Assembly (NCBI GenBank): GCA_051453625.1 | Contig: JBOZIK010000001.1 | Location: 138,432,283-138,496,282, forward strand | Source: Welwitschia mirabilis | Lineage: Eukaryota > Gnetophyta > Gnetopsida > Welwitschiales | Direction: 5' to 3' | DNA length: 64,000 nucleotides | Position numbers and translations under genes: made by a program | The notes under the pieces: generated by a model | The model's input: only the letters and a program-made list of their open reading frames with translations | Database searches by the model: none | What the model was told of the DNA's origin: nothing | Shown: positions 25,001 to 38,170 of the stretch, piece by piece | Position numbering within the stretch: the first letter of the stretch is position 1 | Layout: every line of letters starts with the position of its first letter

Positions 25001-26900
25001 ATAGCTAGTGGAGGTGGAAAATCTATGAAAGAAGGAATTCTTAAAGAAGTAGTTGCTTATTCTTAAGTGGAGTATCTCTCTTATCTTGTCTTCATGAGAC
25101 TATTCTTTAGAATAGTAAAAAAAGCTACATTTAAGCCTTCTCCTTAAAAACTTAAAGTAGAGATGGAATTATCTATTTATAATCATTTAGCCCTCTTTAT
25201 TAGTATGATTATCCATAAATAATCCACTTGTATTAGGAATTAACTCTCTATTATGGATCTAAAGTGTGTATTTCACAATGTCTCTAGGATTCTAAGGCAT
25301 TTGGATGAAGATAAGAGACTACTTTATAGATATTCCAGCCAAAAGAAGGATTAGAGATTACCATGGCTTGCTTCTTCTACCTCACTTCTAAGTCATATTA
25401 GGAATCTAAATAAATAGTATTATCCATATGGTTATGATGAGTGAAGTAAGCCTTTGGTAGTTTTATTATATTAATTGGATTATAAATACAACTATGGTAT
25501 AAGGGATAAGTTAGCTACTCAACCTTCTTTAGGTATCTTTTCCTATAGTCATGCCACCACAAAACTAGTATCCAATGGAATAAAGTTGTTGTCTTCATAA
25601 TTGCTATAAACTTACCTCTAAAATTTATCTATAATTAGAAGACTTCCATAATGAAAAGATAAGACATAACAAAATTTAGCAGCGTCATTTAAAAAACCTA
25701 AGCTCCAACCACATGAGTTATTGAAAAATTTGGGTGCACATATAGAAGGCCATGAAATTGATTGCTCTCTATCATATTTACAATCTAAAGAGTCAACAAG
25801 AACCAAAAATAAAAGAGTATAGACTTAAACATAGAAAATTCATGGTTAGCTCATTTACCTAAAAGTTGAAGAAATTCATTATGTAAATCATAGTAAAAGT
25901 CATTAAGTCTAAAGTAAATAACCTTAAGGTAAAAGAAGTAGGCATAAGTAATTAGAAAAATTCCCAATAATGGTTGGACTCTAAGAGAATAAAATATGAT
26001 TAGCTAAGATAAAGTAAATTCAAAATGATATTAAGGTTCCTACTTTAAATGTTAGTGGACTTCCTAGCAAAGATTTAGATTTAAGGAATGGATTAGGTGA
26101 GGTAGCTTATATTCCATGACAAACAATGCTAGAATCATATGTGCATCCATGGTTGCTAGTAATCTATGAAGATAATATATCATGACTACATTTTTTACCT
26201 ATAATATTAGTTTCTTCTTTAATTCTTTTCCTTGGAAGCACTTGAAATTGTAAAGAACATCTGTTAAGGCCAAAATTTATATAGAAATAATTCATTATTA
26301 GTAGCTATTATTATCCTCCATAACATTTATAGTTTTTAAGAAAGACAAATATCATATAGGTGGTACATACTACTATCAATGAGGCTAATCATAACTCCAG
26401 AAGAGAAGAAGATGGTATTCTGCTCTAGATAGAAATTAGCATGTTAAAACATCTAGTTAAAAAAGTGATACTAGTCATTTGAAAACTAGTAAAAGACAGT
26501 TCTTAGAGGCCAGTTTTAAAAGTAAAACCCTGGAATTTTGTTTGAAGTCTTCATCCTTCTCATAACTTTAGAGTTTAATAGGGATGAAGAAAAAGGATTA
26601 GATTAAAATGATTCTAGAAGATAAAGATTAGTATGTTCTCTCAATCCAATAGTGAATCTATTGGAGGATTCTTAAGTAAAATTTAAGTTTTTATAAATGA
26701 TTATTAAAATTAACATTCTCATGGAGGAGCTATTGAGACAAAGCTCTCATTGCCATTTTTCCTTTCTTTTGCAAATTGCTCACATAGGGAATAGCTTGAG
26801 AAGAAAAGATAAACTGAAAAGTAAACAAATATTGAGTAAAGTTTTAGCTACTAAGCCATAAATTTAAATCCTTTTTAGCATTCATAAAACTTAAACTTTA
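25001..26900. other. AT-rich stretch, no identified gene
   Basis: No recognised domain. A 62-codon open frame on the minus strand at 25,618-25,806 has a Trp- and Cys-containing reading that I could not assign. It may be part of the same decayed element as the neighbouring repeat R. Confidence 0.35.
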
Positions 26901-27429
26901 ATTACTTAAGGCAACATGCATTTTAAATTAACATGGTGAATTAATCCTTTAGTTGATTTTCATATAGCAAGCATGGTTTGGATTAAATGAAAGTGACTAC
27001 TTATAAATATCTACAAAAAGAAGTGTTTTAGAGAGAAATCTAAAATACATCTTTAATGACATGTCAGTAAGAAGCCATGAGAAATTATCTTTACAAATTA
27101 CAATTGTCATAAGTCATGGCCATGAGGATGGAATGTTATGTTTCACGAAATCATAGTCATGTTAAACTTATAATATAACTGAGTTACAGCTAAAAAAGTC
27201 ATGAGCCATGAGAATTCATTTGTTAGAGAAGTTTTAAAAACATTGAATTATAGGCAATGAAAACTAGCAAGATTGATAAAATTTATTCTATTGCATAAAG
27301 AGTCATACACTACAAGCTGTAAAGAGTTTTGATTCTAAACTCTTATACAAATATTAAGAATTAAATAAATTAACTAATGATAAATAATGAAAATAGTCCT
27401 TAATGAAAACGTTACATAAAAGATCCATA

Positions 27430-28080
27430 TTCCAATAGCCACAAAAATTCTTTCTTTATTACCAAGAAATTTATCCAAAAATGCCAAGGAGTGGGCTTAT
27501 TTAACATTATTTTGAGTGAATTAAATATCTTAAATATAGGAGAAATTCAAAAATATCTATGGCTAGTAGGCTTAAGATATCATACCTCCATAAAAGACAA
27601 AATAAGAATCATAATGAGTTGTGAACTATACTAAAGTAAACTAGATACTATTAAGAATAATTAAAAGAACTTTAAGCAGACGTGGTATGAAATTATCTAT
27701 AGCTAATAGGAAAAAGAAGAAAGAACTAATGAGTCTATTAGATATGGAATCAATGTGAGTTATAAGCCATGAGAATAGTGGACCTAATTATTTATCTTAA
27801 AAATAATTTTAACCTTTTCATAAAGAACTTAGATCAAACTGTACTAGATGTAAATTAAAAATAAGTTTATCCTTTATTACTCTTTTAGTAATTTTAAAAA
27901 TAAAATTAAGAAAGTAAATCATGATCATGGGAAAATAAGACATGAGCTAGTTGTAAAGTGAGAAGCTACTTACCATGAGTTACAGTTTTTAAAAACATAA
28001 CTTAAGTACTTGATGAAAACATACAACGCTTCTAGGATTATTACACTAAAAATAAGTATGCTGGTAACATAGTTTTAACA
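27430..28080 (-). repeat. Gypsy B 3' LTR
   Basis: On the minus strand this starts TGTTAAAACTATG at 28,080, right next to a polypurine tract. It matches 44,985-45,597, and its end matches gypsy A 9,045-9,161. The far end is not fixed and may reach below 27,430. The LTR and its lower flank contain the motif GCCATGAG, sometimes as AGTCATGAGCCATGAG (27,074, 27,197, 27,766), so it has internal sub-repeats. Confidence 0.6.
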
Positions 28081-28095
28081 TTTCATTCCTCCCTT
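28081..28095 (-). other. Polypurine tract, gypsy B
   Basis: The minus strand reads AAGGGAGGAATGAAA, immediately followed by the TGTTA start of the 3' LTR. This is the expected second-strand priming site of the element. Confidence 0.6.
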
Positions 28096-29460
28096 AAAAA
28101 CAAATAAAAAGATAAATTAAACAAATATCTTATAAAAATTCAAGTATAACTAATAAGAAAAGGTAAGAATCTTAACTTCAAATATTGGATTTCATATTAT
28201 TGTTGTTTTCCTTTCATATAAAGTCACTAATACACATGATTGATTCATGAGTTTTGGCCTTTTTCTTCAAATGGAAATTATAGCTTTAGTAAAAGAAGAG
28301 TAAAATGATTCAAGAGTGCATTGATTTATGGATAACACTGAAGAAGTCCTTGGATGATTAGATTTAATTTTTTCTTTTCCTTTGGCTTTGGTATTATTTT
28401 ATTCTTTAACCATAATAGATGTACCTTCTAAGTGATGACAAGGTAGATGATGAACTAATAAAGATTCCTCCACTAAAGTTTTGTCTTTACCAAACTAGTA
28501 AATAAAAATATAAGATTAGTTTATAAACTAATCATTATAGCTAACCTTTGATCAACTAATTTGTAAAGTGAATGAGTAGATTGTCAGCTAAAATAAAAGT
28601 AAACTTCTATGAACTACTTTAGATGAATGCAATAAGCCCTTTGAAAATAAAAGATTGCACTCGAGACAATTTGACTATGAAATTTTACATTCATTTTATC
28701 TCTATTCTATTATACTAAATTAGGATGTATAAAATAATCTTATTTGAGATGAATTTATTGGGGAAAAAATGTAAATAGTTACTAATGAAATATATTAAAG
28801 AGCTAAATAACTAATAAATTTATAACTAAAGATAAGAAAGTATTATACACTATTTATAAGTTCAACCAAAATTCCTATTAATCTAGATTGAAGAAATAAT
28901 GCTTTAGGTAGAGAGAATTGTAAGGTAGGTCAATCTTATAAGCTAATAACTCAAATAACTTAAATGTATCTAAACATATAGTTTTATCAATAATGTATGA
29001 ATTTGTCTAGGATGGAAATTTTATTAGATCTTTTATATATTCTAACACATGCCTTTTAATCAAAAAACTCTCTAATTGATGCTTTATATTCATCTAGAAT
29101 GTGTATTGTTTCTAATCTAGTTTCCTTCAAAATTAGTTTTTGTAGAAGAAGACATTCTTATTCATAAGTCTTATATGAGAAATTCAATAAGTTTTACATT
29201 GAAGACTTGTATAAATCTAAAGGAATCTTTGTTTTAGTTCACAAAGTAGCTCAAATGTGATAGCTTTGATACTTTTGTAGTAGCAAATTCAATCAGTCCA
29301 TAAAGAAAATTTAAGCCTATTATGTTAACCATGGTGATTAGATTTAATGCACATATTCAATGTATATTTTATTTCTTTTGTTAGTCAATTATGCTAAACC
29401 ATTTCCTTGAGGATAATAATTTTAAAAAATTTTAATAGGTATTTTGTGTTTTTGGCCTAG

Positions 29461-29785
29461 GTAATAAATTTAATAGAAATAAAAGATAATTCATTATCAT
29501 GAATTAAAAATATTTGGAGCTCTAATTATGGTTAAAATGTAATATTTAAGAAAATTGATTAATTCTTTTAAGGTGCAATTCTTAAGATCTTTTACTTTCA
29601 ACCATTTTATGAATTAATTTACAGCCACAATAATATAATGACAACCTTGCAAAAAAGATGAATGAATCATTCCAACAAAATTCAATCTCACATACTAAAT
29701 GGATGATTTGGAAAAACAGATTTTAATTGAGTTAGATCCTTAATCATCTTGAGAGATTGATCTAACATTAAAACAATTTTTAATC
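29461..29785 (-). pseudogene. Gypsy B integrase relic
   Basis: Aligns to the integrase of gypsy A at 10,233-10,540, including the region encoding the first catalytic Asp and the TKWP-like segment, but with more stops. The Cys pair of the zinc-binding half is less well kept than in copy A. It is recognised mainly by comparison with copy A. Confidence 0.65.
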
Positions 29786-30577
29786 TTTATTAGATAATAT
29801 TTGTGAAGAGTTAGCCAATAACATTCCTTCCTAGAAATATATCTAATCATGATAAAGGAGTTTCCATAATAAATTCTTTAATGGTCTTAAATCTCATTTA
29901 AAACCTATAATGCTTTAGAATGAAGGATACATATGAATGATATTCCTCTAAATTTAATTTTATATAAAATATCATCTATAATTTTGGATCTTTTAACTTC
30001 TAAATAGAATTTTCTCTTATTGATCCTTCTAAGTAATTTGGAAAGTTAACTATTCTTAGATAGTAGAATAGATCATGATACCATTAATATTTTTCAGTTC
30101 TCTTTTGTTTATTAAGGAAAATTTCTAAATCTTTACATGCTAAATATTTGATTAGGATAAGAGTTTTCATAGTCATATCAATAGTTATCTTGTAATTATA
30201 CTGCTATAACATGGGTAACAGTGAATCTCTTTTTAAAGGTAGCTTAGCATTAATAGCATCTATTTTATCATTAGATTAAGTATTACTAAAAATACCTTTA
30301 TTAAATTAATATAGTATTTGAATTTATATGGCATAATCATGCTTTTCAAAGTAAGCGTACCTCAAATGTGCATCCTTAAGCATAATTCTAAAAATAGAGA
30401 TTATGAGGTCTTAGAATAGAAGTAATTAAATCATAAGATGCAAAGGAATATAAGAAGAAATCCTTATTGAAATATAGATCAAATAAAATTATAGCTTGTG
30501 TTATAAACTTAAGAATAGAAATAGAGGCATAACTCACTTTTGAATTTTTTTTAATTTTTAATTTTTCTTTAAATTTA

Positions 30578-31150
30578 TTATAATGGATTAGTTACTTTTG
30601 TGAATTTAGGGATAAATTTCTTAACAAAATGGATCTTTCCAAAGAATAATCTCAAATATATTTTAGAGTGTAATAATTTCAATTGATTAAATGCTTTAAT
30701 TCTTAATAGATCAATTATTCTTCTAAAACTAGAAACATAATTCCTATATTTAATAACAAATTTTAAACTAAATATGCTTTTCTTTAAATTAAGTAAGGTT
30801 TCATGAGATTTATAATGATCAAAAATTAACTTAAGGTTTAAAATATGTTCTGATATTTTTTGTGAATATACCATGATATCATCTAGATATAATACTACAA
30901 AATAACTAATAAATAACTATAAATGTTTTATTCATAATCTTTTAGAAGGTTGCTCTAGTATTTGATAAGCCGAAAGGAATCATTTTAAAAGAATAGGTTA
31001 TTATTTTAACCTGATCTTTTTTTAGATTAATATTTGATTATATCCTAAAAAACCATTTAAGAATGGATAAATTTCATAGCCTGAGAATTATGAATTGATT
31101 TATTCTATCCTAGGTAATGGGTAGTGATCTCTAATTGAGGATTTATTTAA
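30578..31150 (-). pseudogene. Gypsy B reverse transcriptase relic
   Basis: The minus-strand open stretch 30,578-30,874 starts within the catalytic region, MVYSQKISEHILNLKLIFD, and continues through NLKKSIFSL and FGKIHFVKKFIPKFTK, the connection region of gypsy reverse transcriptases. The YLDD box just upstream is encoded at 30,878-30,889 and is intact. Upstream sequence to about 31,150 corresponds to the palm region of copy A. There are too many stops outside the open stretch for function. Confidence 0.8.
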
Positions 31151-32066
31151 ATTTCTTATATAACACAAAGTCTAATATTGTTATTCTTTTTACACATGGG
31201 AACAATATTAGCAAATCATGTCATATACTTAAGAGGATATATTATCTAGATTAAATAAGCTTTTGTAGATTTTGATGCACTATATGCTTAATCCTTAGGT
31301 TTATAACTCTAAGATTTTTTAAAAATATATTTAAGCTTAGGTTTCACTAGGATTCTATTAGTTATAATCTTATAGTTAAGTTTTTTAAAATCCTTATATA
31401 ACCAAAACAAAACATCTATATGTTTGTGTAATAGTTTAACTAGTTGATTATAAATATTGAAGGCATAGAAGTTTTAATATTAACTTCCTTTAATTATTTA
31501 GTATTATTAGACAAATTAATCTTGATCATACTAGAAGAAACTTGTGATTAAACCTCTAAAAAATTTTTAAACTTTTTGGAAAGTACTCATATTCAAGATT
31601 TAAAAATATTTTTAAAATGAGGTTAGAAATAGGTAATATTTAAAAGTCATAAGAAGAATTAAACTAATCATAATCTAACTTTTTCAATTGTTTTCTTTTA
31701 AAGACATGCTAGTTGTGGATTTGTTTTTTAGAGTTGAAGAACTAAGGATGTGAAATATTATTAGGAACTATAGGTTCATACATCTACTTTACAACTACTT
31801 GAGGAGTTAATTTGATATATTAATCTATCCAAGTCAATGCTCATTAGGCTGAATCATGAGGTTATTTATTTTTCTATCAAACTGTTTCTATAAGATTAAG
31901 GACAAGGAATTAGTCAAAAATTTATTTAATTATATAATAGTATGCCTTCAATAGCTTACTATTAACTATATATTCTCCTTCGAGTTATTTTATAAGAAGC
32001 TAGAAATCTCTTTTTAAGAAATAGAAGAGAAAGATTTCTTCAAAATAAAATCTTATTACTAATTTT

Positions 32067-35000
32067 TATATGCACATTGTGGTCCTACACCTCAGGAGAT
32101 GTGAAAATCCTAGTCAAACCCTAATGACATGCTTACCTTTCTAAGAAAGCTCTTCATTCTAATAACTCTGGAGAATTATTTTTGGAGAAATAAAATTTAA
32201 TGTTGAAAAAAATATTACTCTTACTCTTGCTCTTCTATTTTTCAAAAAGTAGTATTAGAGCTTTGGAGGAGATCTTGTGGAGCTCTCTTTGGCCATCCTT
32301 AAGATTTGAAGCTTCTTGTCGCCTCTCTTTGGAGTTTTTTTCTTTGGAGCCCTCTTTAAGGGCTTATTTGGCTTCTCTTTTGGCCATTTTACTTTCATTC
32401 TCCTAGATTTGTTTTTATTTTTCTCATTTTTTTCTACCATTTATTTAAAATTTTTTCAAGAAAATATGAAAATTTTTAAAAGGGCAGTTTTTCCTTTAAG
32501 GGACATATTTTAAAAGAAATAAAGATGGGCTTATTTATTTTCTTAAATTTTTTTTATCACATCTATTATTTTTAAAAGGAAAAATTTTCATCTTGACAAT
32601 ATTTTTTTAAATGACCATATTATCTTTTAAGAAATATAATTTTTTAAGGAGTATTCAATGTTAAATTTTCTTATTTTTAAAAGGAAATATATAAGTTTTT
32701 TAAAGGTTGTTCTTTTTGTGATTGGTGAGGTTTATAACTTATCAACCTATACTACTCCATTACTTTGATGCCTCTGCCTACTTTGAAACCTACACATCCA
32801 TTTCCTTCTATTTGTCCTTATTTGCACCCAGTTCTTCTCCTACTATGATCCATGTGCCTATGCTATTCTATATCCATATCACTACTATCTTCTCTTGCAT
32901 GATGATGGCTCTTATCTCTTTTCTTTCTATAGTATTCCTTTAGGAATTTATTTCTTCTCTACCTATTAAGTCCTACACTCTATACCTGCTATTGATCTTT
33001 TACCAGCACCCTTATTTGCTCTTTTTAGCATGCTATGCAGATTTGCACCGATCCATGCTATTAGTCTAACTTGCACTTGTTTTCTTCAGTTGCATCATTA
33101 ACACTTCTACCCATCTTTGCCATTAGTATTTAGGGAAAATCACTAGCTAAAATGGTAGTAGGAGTTACTACTAGCAAGTATTATGTCATCAGGAATTTAT
33201 CTATCACTAGTACTGATGTTTATGCTTGTAACATGGAATACCTACTAGTCTAAAAATATGTTTCTTATACCAAGATAGTACTTATTGCTACCATTTTGTT
33301 ATCATTCTAGTTGTCTTTCTTCTACCTGACCTATGCCATTCTATGTCTATCATTCTACTTATCGACTTATTCTATAGTCTTGCTACTAGCACAACCATAA
33401 TTCCTCTTTAATATTTTGTTATACATTATTTTGTTCAAGTGATCACTTTATGCAATGGAAAAGAACTTCATCTTTGACAATAATCCTACTAGAAGAAATC
33501 TTTTGATTCTAAAATTTTGGATGTTATTTTATGAACATGTAAAATTATAAGACATTGTTCAGCTTTTAGCCCTCTAGTGTGCACATATAGTTTTTTTAGA
33601 GCCATTACTTAGTTATTATCAAGTTTTTCACACATAAAATTTAGCTAGTCCTCATCTAGCTTTAAGCTCTGTTTTGCACACATGCATAATTTTATGCATT
33701 TTTTGGGTTTTTGAAAAAGTTTTTTAAGCCAATTTTTTGAGATTTTTGGGTATTCTTTCAAAATTGTAAACCCAAAATTTACTTTTTATAATTAAATTAA
33801 GTTATAATTTTGAGCAAGATTCCTTTATTTGAATTTGTAAGCTTTTCCCCCTTAGTTTTAAGTTTATTTTTACACTCTTATTGAGGTTTTTGTTTTTGAG
33901 ATTTTTGGCATTTTTCAAATATTTTAAGCCAAATCTCTTTCATCAACTCAAGTTGGAAATTGGAGTAAGATCCCTTAACTTGATTTTTATTCTTTCTTAG
34001 ACTATTCTTATGATTTAGATAGATTAAGCTAAGTTGAATGGTGAGCAAGATCTACTTAGCTTAACTATACCACAATTAGTTTCTTTTATTATGTCTTGGT
34101 CTTTGATTTCTTCTCATGCCTAATAATTTTATTAATCCTTCTTAAGTTAACTCATAAAATAAAAATTCACCCCTTAAACATATTTTTATTAGCAATAAGT
34201 TTTGGTTGATTGGGATCACAGGGAGGCTTATATAGATAGAGATCTGTGTCGAGCTTTATGCTACCTTCTAAATCTTATTATGTAGCCTTAACTACCATAA
34301 CTCTAAAGTTTTAGTTATACAAAATGTTTTATCTCTCTTAATTGAAAATGTCCTAGATGCCTAGAGTCTAAATTCCTATGTACACCTTGGTAATTAAGGG
34401 TATGTTAGGTGAAAGCTAGAGACACAGTGGTAGAGTCTACTCAGATTTCATTATGAAGGGATATAAGATTAATAAAATCTAAAATTTATTGAGTCTAAGG
34501 TATAAGTAGGTCACTAAAATTGCATGGTACTCTTCTTGAAGAAAGGTATATAGTAGAAATAACCAACACTAACCCACAACTTGGATACTTCACTAAGGTG
34601 ATTCATATTTTGTCTTTTTACTCCCTTTGGAGATAAGGTTACCAGCCTTAGGAAGGATGTGATGACTACCTATATTTGGGAGTGGACTCTAAAATTAATT
34701 AGTTTTAACATTTTCATCACCCAATAATCAAATTAGACCTCCTACATTAAAATCTAATTTACTCACATTAAGAAATTTTAAATAAAGTATTTTTGTTTTC
34801 TTTCTCATGTGAGTAGGCTTTTGCTTATTAAAGGTGTTTTTTGTTAGTTGTTATACTTTGTGGTTTAGATAAATCTCAATTTTTGGATTTGGTTCCCATT
34901 CATTATAACTATATCTCTCCATTGTGACATCTTTATTTCTTTGCTTTTATTACATTATGACTTCAAGGGATTACTTAAAATTGTTGATAAGAGAAAGTCC

Positions 35001-35168
35001 CTTTTCTTGTGACTATACTATTTATTGGTCCTCCTTTTTGAATTTGATAAGATTTCTTTATGTGAAAAATAGATTTTTTTTAATTATGATTGTAAGCAAG
35101 ATTCCTCTGATTCTTGACTTTACCTTGTATATTGTCACCTCTTTTTTAGTATTTATTATTTTTTAATC
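32067..35168 (+). repeat. Copia B 5' LTR and leader
   Basis: Matches the copia A 5' region in several blocks: the first 120 bases, T-rich GGCC(T/A)TC blocks around 32,290-32,400, and the segment 34,215-35,160. The part 32,700-33,450 is richer in C and has an open frame at 32,722-32,943 of no recognised family, which I take as chance. LTR and leader cannot be separated. Confidence 0.5.
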
Positions 35169-37018
35169 ATGGCACATTTTGCATCATCTTCAAAGGGTGA
35201 GTTTTAGTGGTTATTAAAAATCTTTTGCACCCATTATCACCACTAGGATCATGGCTAATATTAGAGTCACTCTTCAGGTTGATTAATTATGGAACATTTA
35301 GAATGAGAATTTAATATCAACTATGTGATTTATGATTATGAAAAGGATTTTTTAGTTCATACTCATACACCTCTTTAAAATCTACCTAAAGGAGATACTT
35401 TGCAAGATATTGATAAGAAATTAATAGATATTATATAAAACTTTATTACTTATTAACATAAGAAGTTAGTTAATTAGACTAAATTAAGCTACACTAATTT
35501 TATACTTTAAGGGACTCATTTTACTCTACTAATGATTTAGAACTTCTTAACCTCATAACTCACATGAATAGTTTGTATTATTAGAAAGGATAGATCAAAT
35601 AATTAATTACATAGATTTAAGACATCAAGGCAAAGCTAGTAGGAATTGATTTGAAAAATAATTTTGCATTCATTATTTTAATATAATATTGTTTAGAAGA
35701 GTTTTCTTTACATAGCTATATTATATTACTCATGATAGCAAGCAACTAAATAATATAATTTTTAATATTCTTAGTAAAGATCTCATTTCTACTAAAGCTT
35801 AATTTAACTTCCTAAGATCTTCATCCTCTAATTTTGCATAAAAGTTTTTCATTCTCATGGTTTCTCATTAACTTAAATAGTCTACTAAAAAATTAAATCC
35901 ACATAAGCAATTACATCATGGCAAGGGTAAGGTTTCATAGAAGTAGCAAAATAATAATCCTAATTATATTAAGAAAAATAATAACAAGTTTAGAATATTA
36001 CCACCCCTAAGAAGAACAAATATCATTGATCATAATGTGAAAGACAAAGCTTTACTACAAATGTCTATAGGATATCTTAAGATAAGGTAAAGCATACACT
36101 TAAGACTAATGGATTTATTAAAGAATTCAATTTTCTTAATGATGTTTCAAATTATGAATCAAGTGTAGTTTTTAATAATTTAGACTTTATTGGTATGAGT
36201 TGAGTACATACCTCATGATGACACATAAATTCTTAACATAGGTATACCTTATCACATGACTTATTAGTGAATTTATTTTAATAATTTTGTTGAAGCACTG
36301 GGTTAAGTTTATTTGGCAAATAAAAGTCTAGTTCTTGTGGAAGACTATGGCTTGGTTACCCTTAGTTTAACATCATGCTATCCATAAACTATTTTTCATG
36401 TTCTATATGTTTCTTATTTGTCATTACCTCTTCTATTACTTTCCACTCTAGTGTGAGAAAGTCACTTTATTTTCATGATTAAGCACTCAGTGGATATTTA
36501 TAATGGTAATCAAGAACTAGTTATGGAAGAATACATGGATGAAAATCTTATTCATCTTCATTATTATGTTAGAATATGAGAAATCACTTACATAGTTTTC
36601 CAAGATGAGATCTCTCCCTCAGTATTATGGCATGCTTAACTAGGAAATCCTACTTCTCATATGATGAATATAATATGTTAGAATGATCACAACTTCTTCC
36701 ATCCATTCCGAGGAATTTTTCTTGATGTAAAGCATGTAGTATGAGTAAAGAAACTTAATAGAAATTTGTCCCAAGTAAGTAACATGTTAATTGAAAGTGT
36801 CTTCTTATTAACATTGATCTTTGTGTATTTATTCTAATTTTTACTCTATATTAATTTTAATATTTTATTTTTTTCATTGATAATTATTCCTGAATTATTT
36901 TGGTATAGTTCATCAAATCCGAATCCAAGAATTTGGATGTTTTTAAGAAGTTTAAAGCTAAAGAATAAAAGCAAGATACTATTAGACTAAAAGTTTTTCC
37001 TTAGGTGATGGTGGTGAG
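35169..37018 (+). pseudogene. Copia B gag-protease-integrase remnant
   Basis: The start ATG at 35,169 is followed by MAHFASSSKGEF and a stop. The protease region near 36,222-36,262 reads ILNIGIPYHM, with the catalytic Asp replaced by Asn as in copy A, followed by VYLANKSLVLVEDYG and FHVLYVSYLSL. The pre-integrase and first part of the integrase core follow, ending with NPRIWMFLRSLK-like sequence at the truncation. Stops are frequent. Confidence 0.65.
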
Positions 37019-37021
37019 TAC

Positions 37022-37693
37022 ACATTTCTATAAATCTGAATGAACTTCATTTCTATAGCTAACGAAAATGTAAGATCAAGATATAATTCTTCATATTCTA
37101 TAATATTATTAGTACCTAAACATATAAAATAATAAGCATGGGCAAAAGATAGATTTAATTAGGATCTTATATCAATTCTAGCATCATATCTTTATCAATA
37201 ATAGGGTTCATCAAAATGTAAGCTCTAACTATTTAATAGTGTTAAAGTTAAGACGAGCTCAAATTCATAGTTTTCTTTAAAAATAGTGCACATACCATTA
37301 AAGAAACTATTAGATTTAATCACTAAAATTATGCCATCAAATGTAACGTGTTGTTTTATGTAACGCTTACTATGAATCAATCTTTCATTTATTTTTCGAT
37401 AATGGAAGCATCATATGAGAAATATTTATTGTAAATATTCATTAAGTTTCTTCATGTAATTGTTACTTAAAATTATATGTAAATCATTAGTACATAAACT
37501 ACTTGGATATTTACTACGCCAAAACTTCTATAATCTTTTACTATTAACAGAGTAACATTCTTAATCTAATCATTAATTTTAACTTTAGATTCATCTATTT
37601 CATTAACTTTATATGGTTACTTTTCTAAAGTTAGCTCTATTTTCTAAAAAACTAGGAAAGGAATAAGTGTTATTAAGGCTCCAATACTAAGTT
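37022..37693 (-). pseudogene. Gypsy B continuation after copia B
   Basis: Matches gypsy A 12,822-13,515 nearly end to end, including the TTCATATTCTA(C/T)AATATTATTAGTA stretch in two parts. It lies in the region upstream of reverse transcriptase where protease is expected, but I could not identify the active site. Similarity stops at about 37,693, where element G1 begins. Confidence 0.65.
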
Positions 37694-37942
37694 AGATAGA
37701 TGTTTCATTTAGAGTAGATTGCGTTTGCATTTGCATTATGAGTTTACTTTTCTTGCATCATTAATTTTTATTTTTAACCTTTACTTCATGAAAACCAATT
37801 CTCTTTCTTCTCACTTAGTGCCTTCGATAAACTATGACATTCAAGTCCACTTCCATCTATATTAGTATGTGGTATTTGTGTATACATTTTTTATTGATAG
37901 GATTCTATAAAGAACATAATGTTTGCATAAATATGTACTACA
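37694..37942 (+). repeat. G1 5' LTR, truncated
   Basis: Matches the last 250 bases of the G1 3' LTR (44,735-44,984), including GATTCTATAAAG/GATTCAATAAAG and TTTGCATAAATATG. It ends ACTACA, six bases before the primer site. The first kilobase is missing: gypsy B sequence lies directly upstream. Confidence 0.75.
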
Positions 37943-37948
37943 AAATAT

Positions 37949-37966
37949 TGGTGTAGTTGCTAGGAA
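37949..37966 (+). other. Primer-binding site, tRNA-Asp type, G1
   Basis: TGGTGTAGTTGCTAGGAA aligns over 18 bases with the plant Athila/Tat primer site TGGCGCCGTTGCCGGGGA. Nearly all differences are C-to-T or G-to-A. Confidence 0.7.
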
Positions 37967-38128
37967 AGGCCACAAGGACTTTTAGGATTATCATTACCCA
38001 GATAAGTGATTTGGATTTCGATTTAGGTATTTTTTTATGATAGCATTGTATTTTTACTTGAATATCATTGTTTTTATTTCTACACTTTTTTTTGTGTTTT
38101 TTGTTTTTCATTCTACATTTTTTAAGCC

Positions 38129-38170
38129 TATCATCCTAACTATCATTCTGATGATACACGCAGACGATGG
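38129..38170 (+). repeat. Hairpin motif copy in G1 leader
   Basis: TATCATCC, then TATCATT, CTG, ATGATA and GACGATGG at the family's usual spacing. Outer and inner arms are degraded but recognisable. Confidence 0.5.

Larger units (their letters stand above)
32067..37018 (+). mobile_element. Ty1/copia relic, copy B, 3'-truncated, nested in gypsy B
   Basis: A copy of copia A that begins near 32,067 with an LTR start (TATGCACATTGTGG against TGTATGCATACCATGG). It follows copia A through the leader (34,215-34,700 matches 16,700-17,170), gag start (35,169) and protease into the integrase. It stops abruptly at about 37,018, at the point matching copia A 19,570. Reverse transcriptase, RNase H and the 3' LTR are missing. 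It sits inside gypsy B in opposite orientation. Confidence 0.72.
27430..37693 (-). mobile_element. Ty3/gypsy relic, copy B, split by copia B
   Basis: A diverged copy of gypsy A on the same strand. It has a 3' LTR (to 28,080), a polypurine tract, integrase (29,461-29,785) and reverse transcriptase (30,578-31,150). The copy runs to about 32,012, is interrupted by copia B, resumes at about 37,022 and ends at about 37,693, where the LTR of element G1 starts. The two flanks of the insertion align to adjacent bases of gypsy A near 12,822-12,830. Stops and frameshifts occur throughout. Confidence 0.75.

Noticed and set aside
25618-25806. Antisense 62-codon frame as LINE ORF1
   Set aside because: The Trp- and Gly-containing reading only loosely resembles ORF1 patterns and no neighbouring domain supports it.
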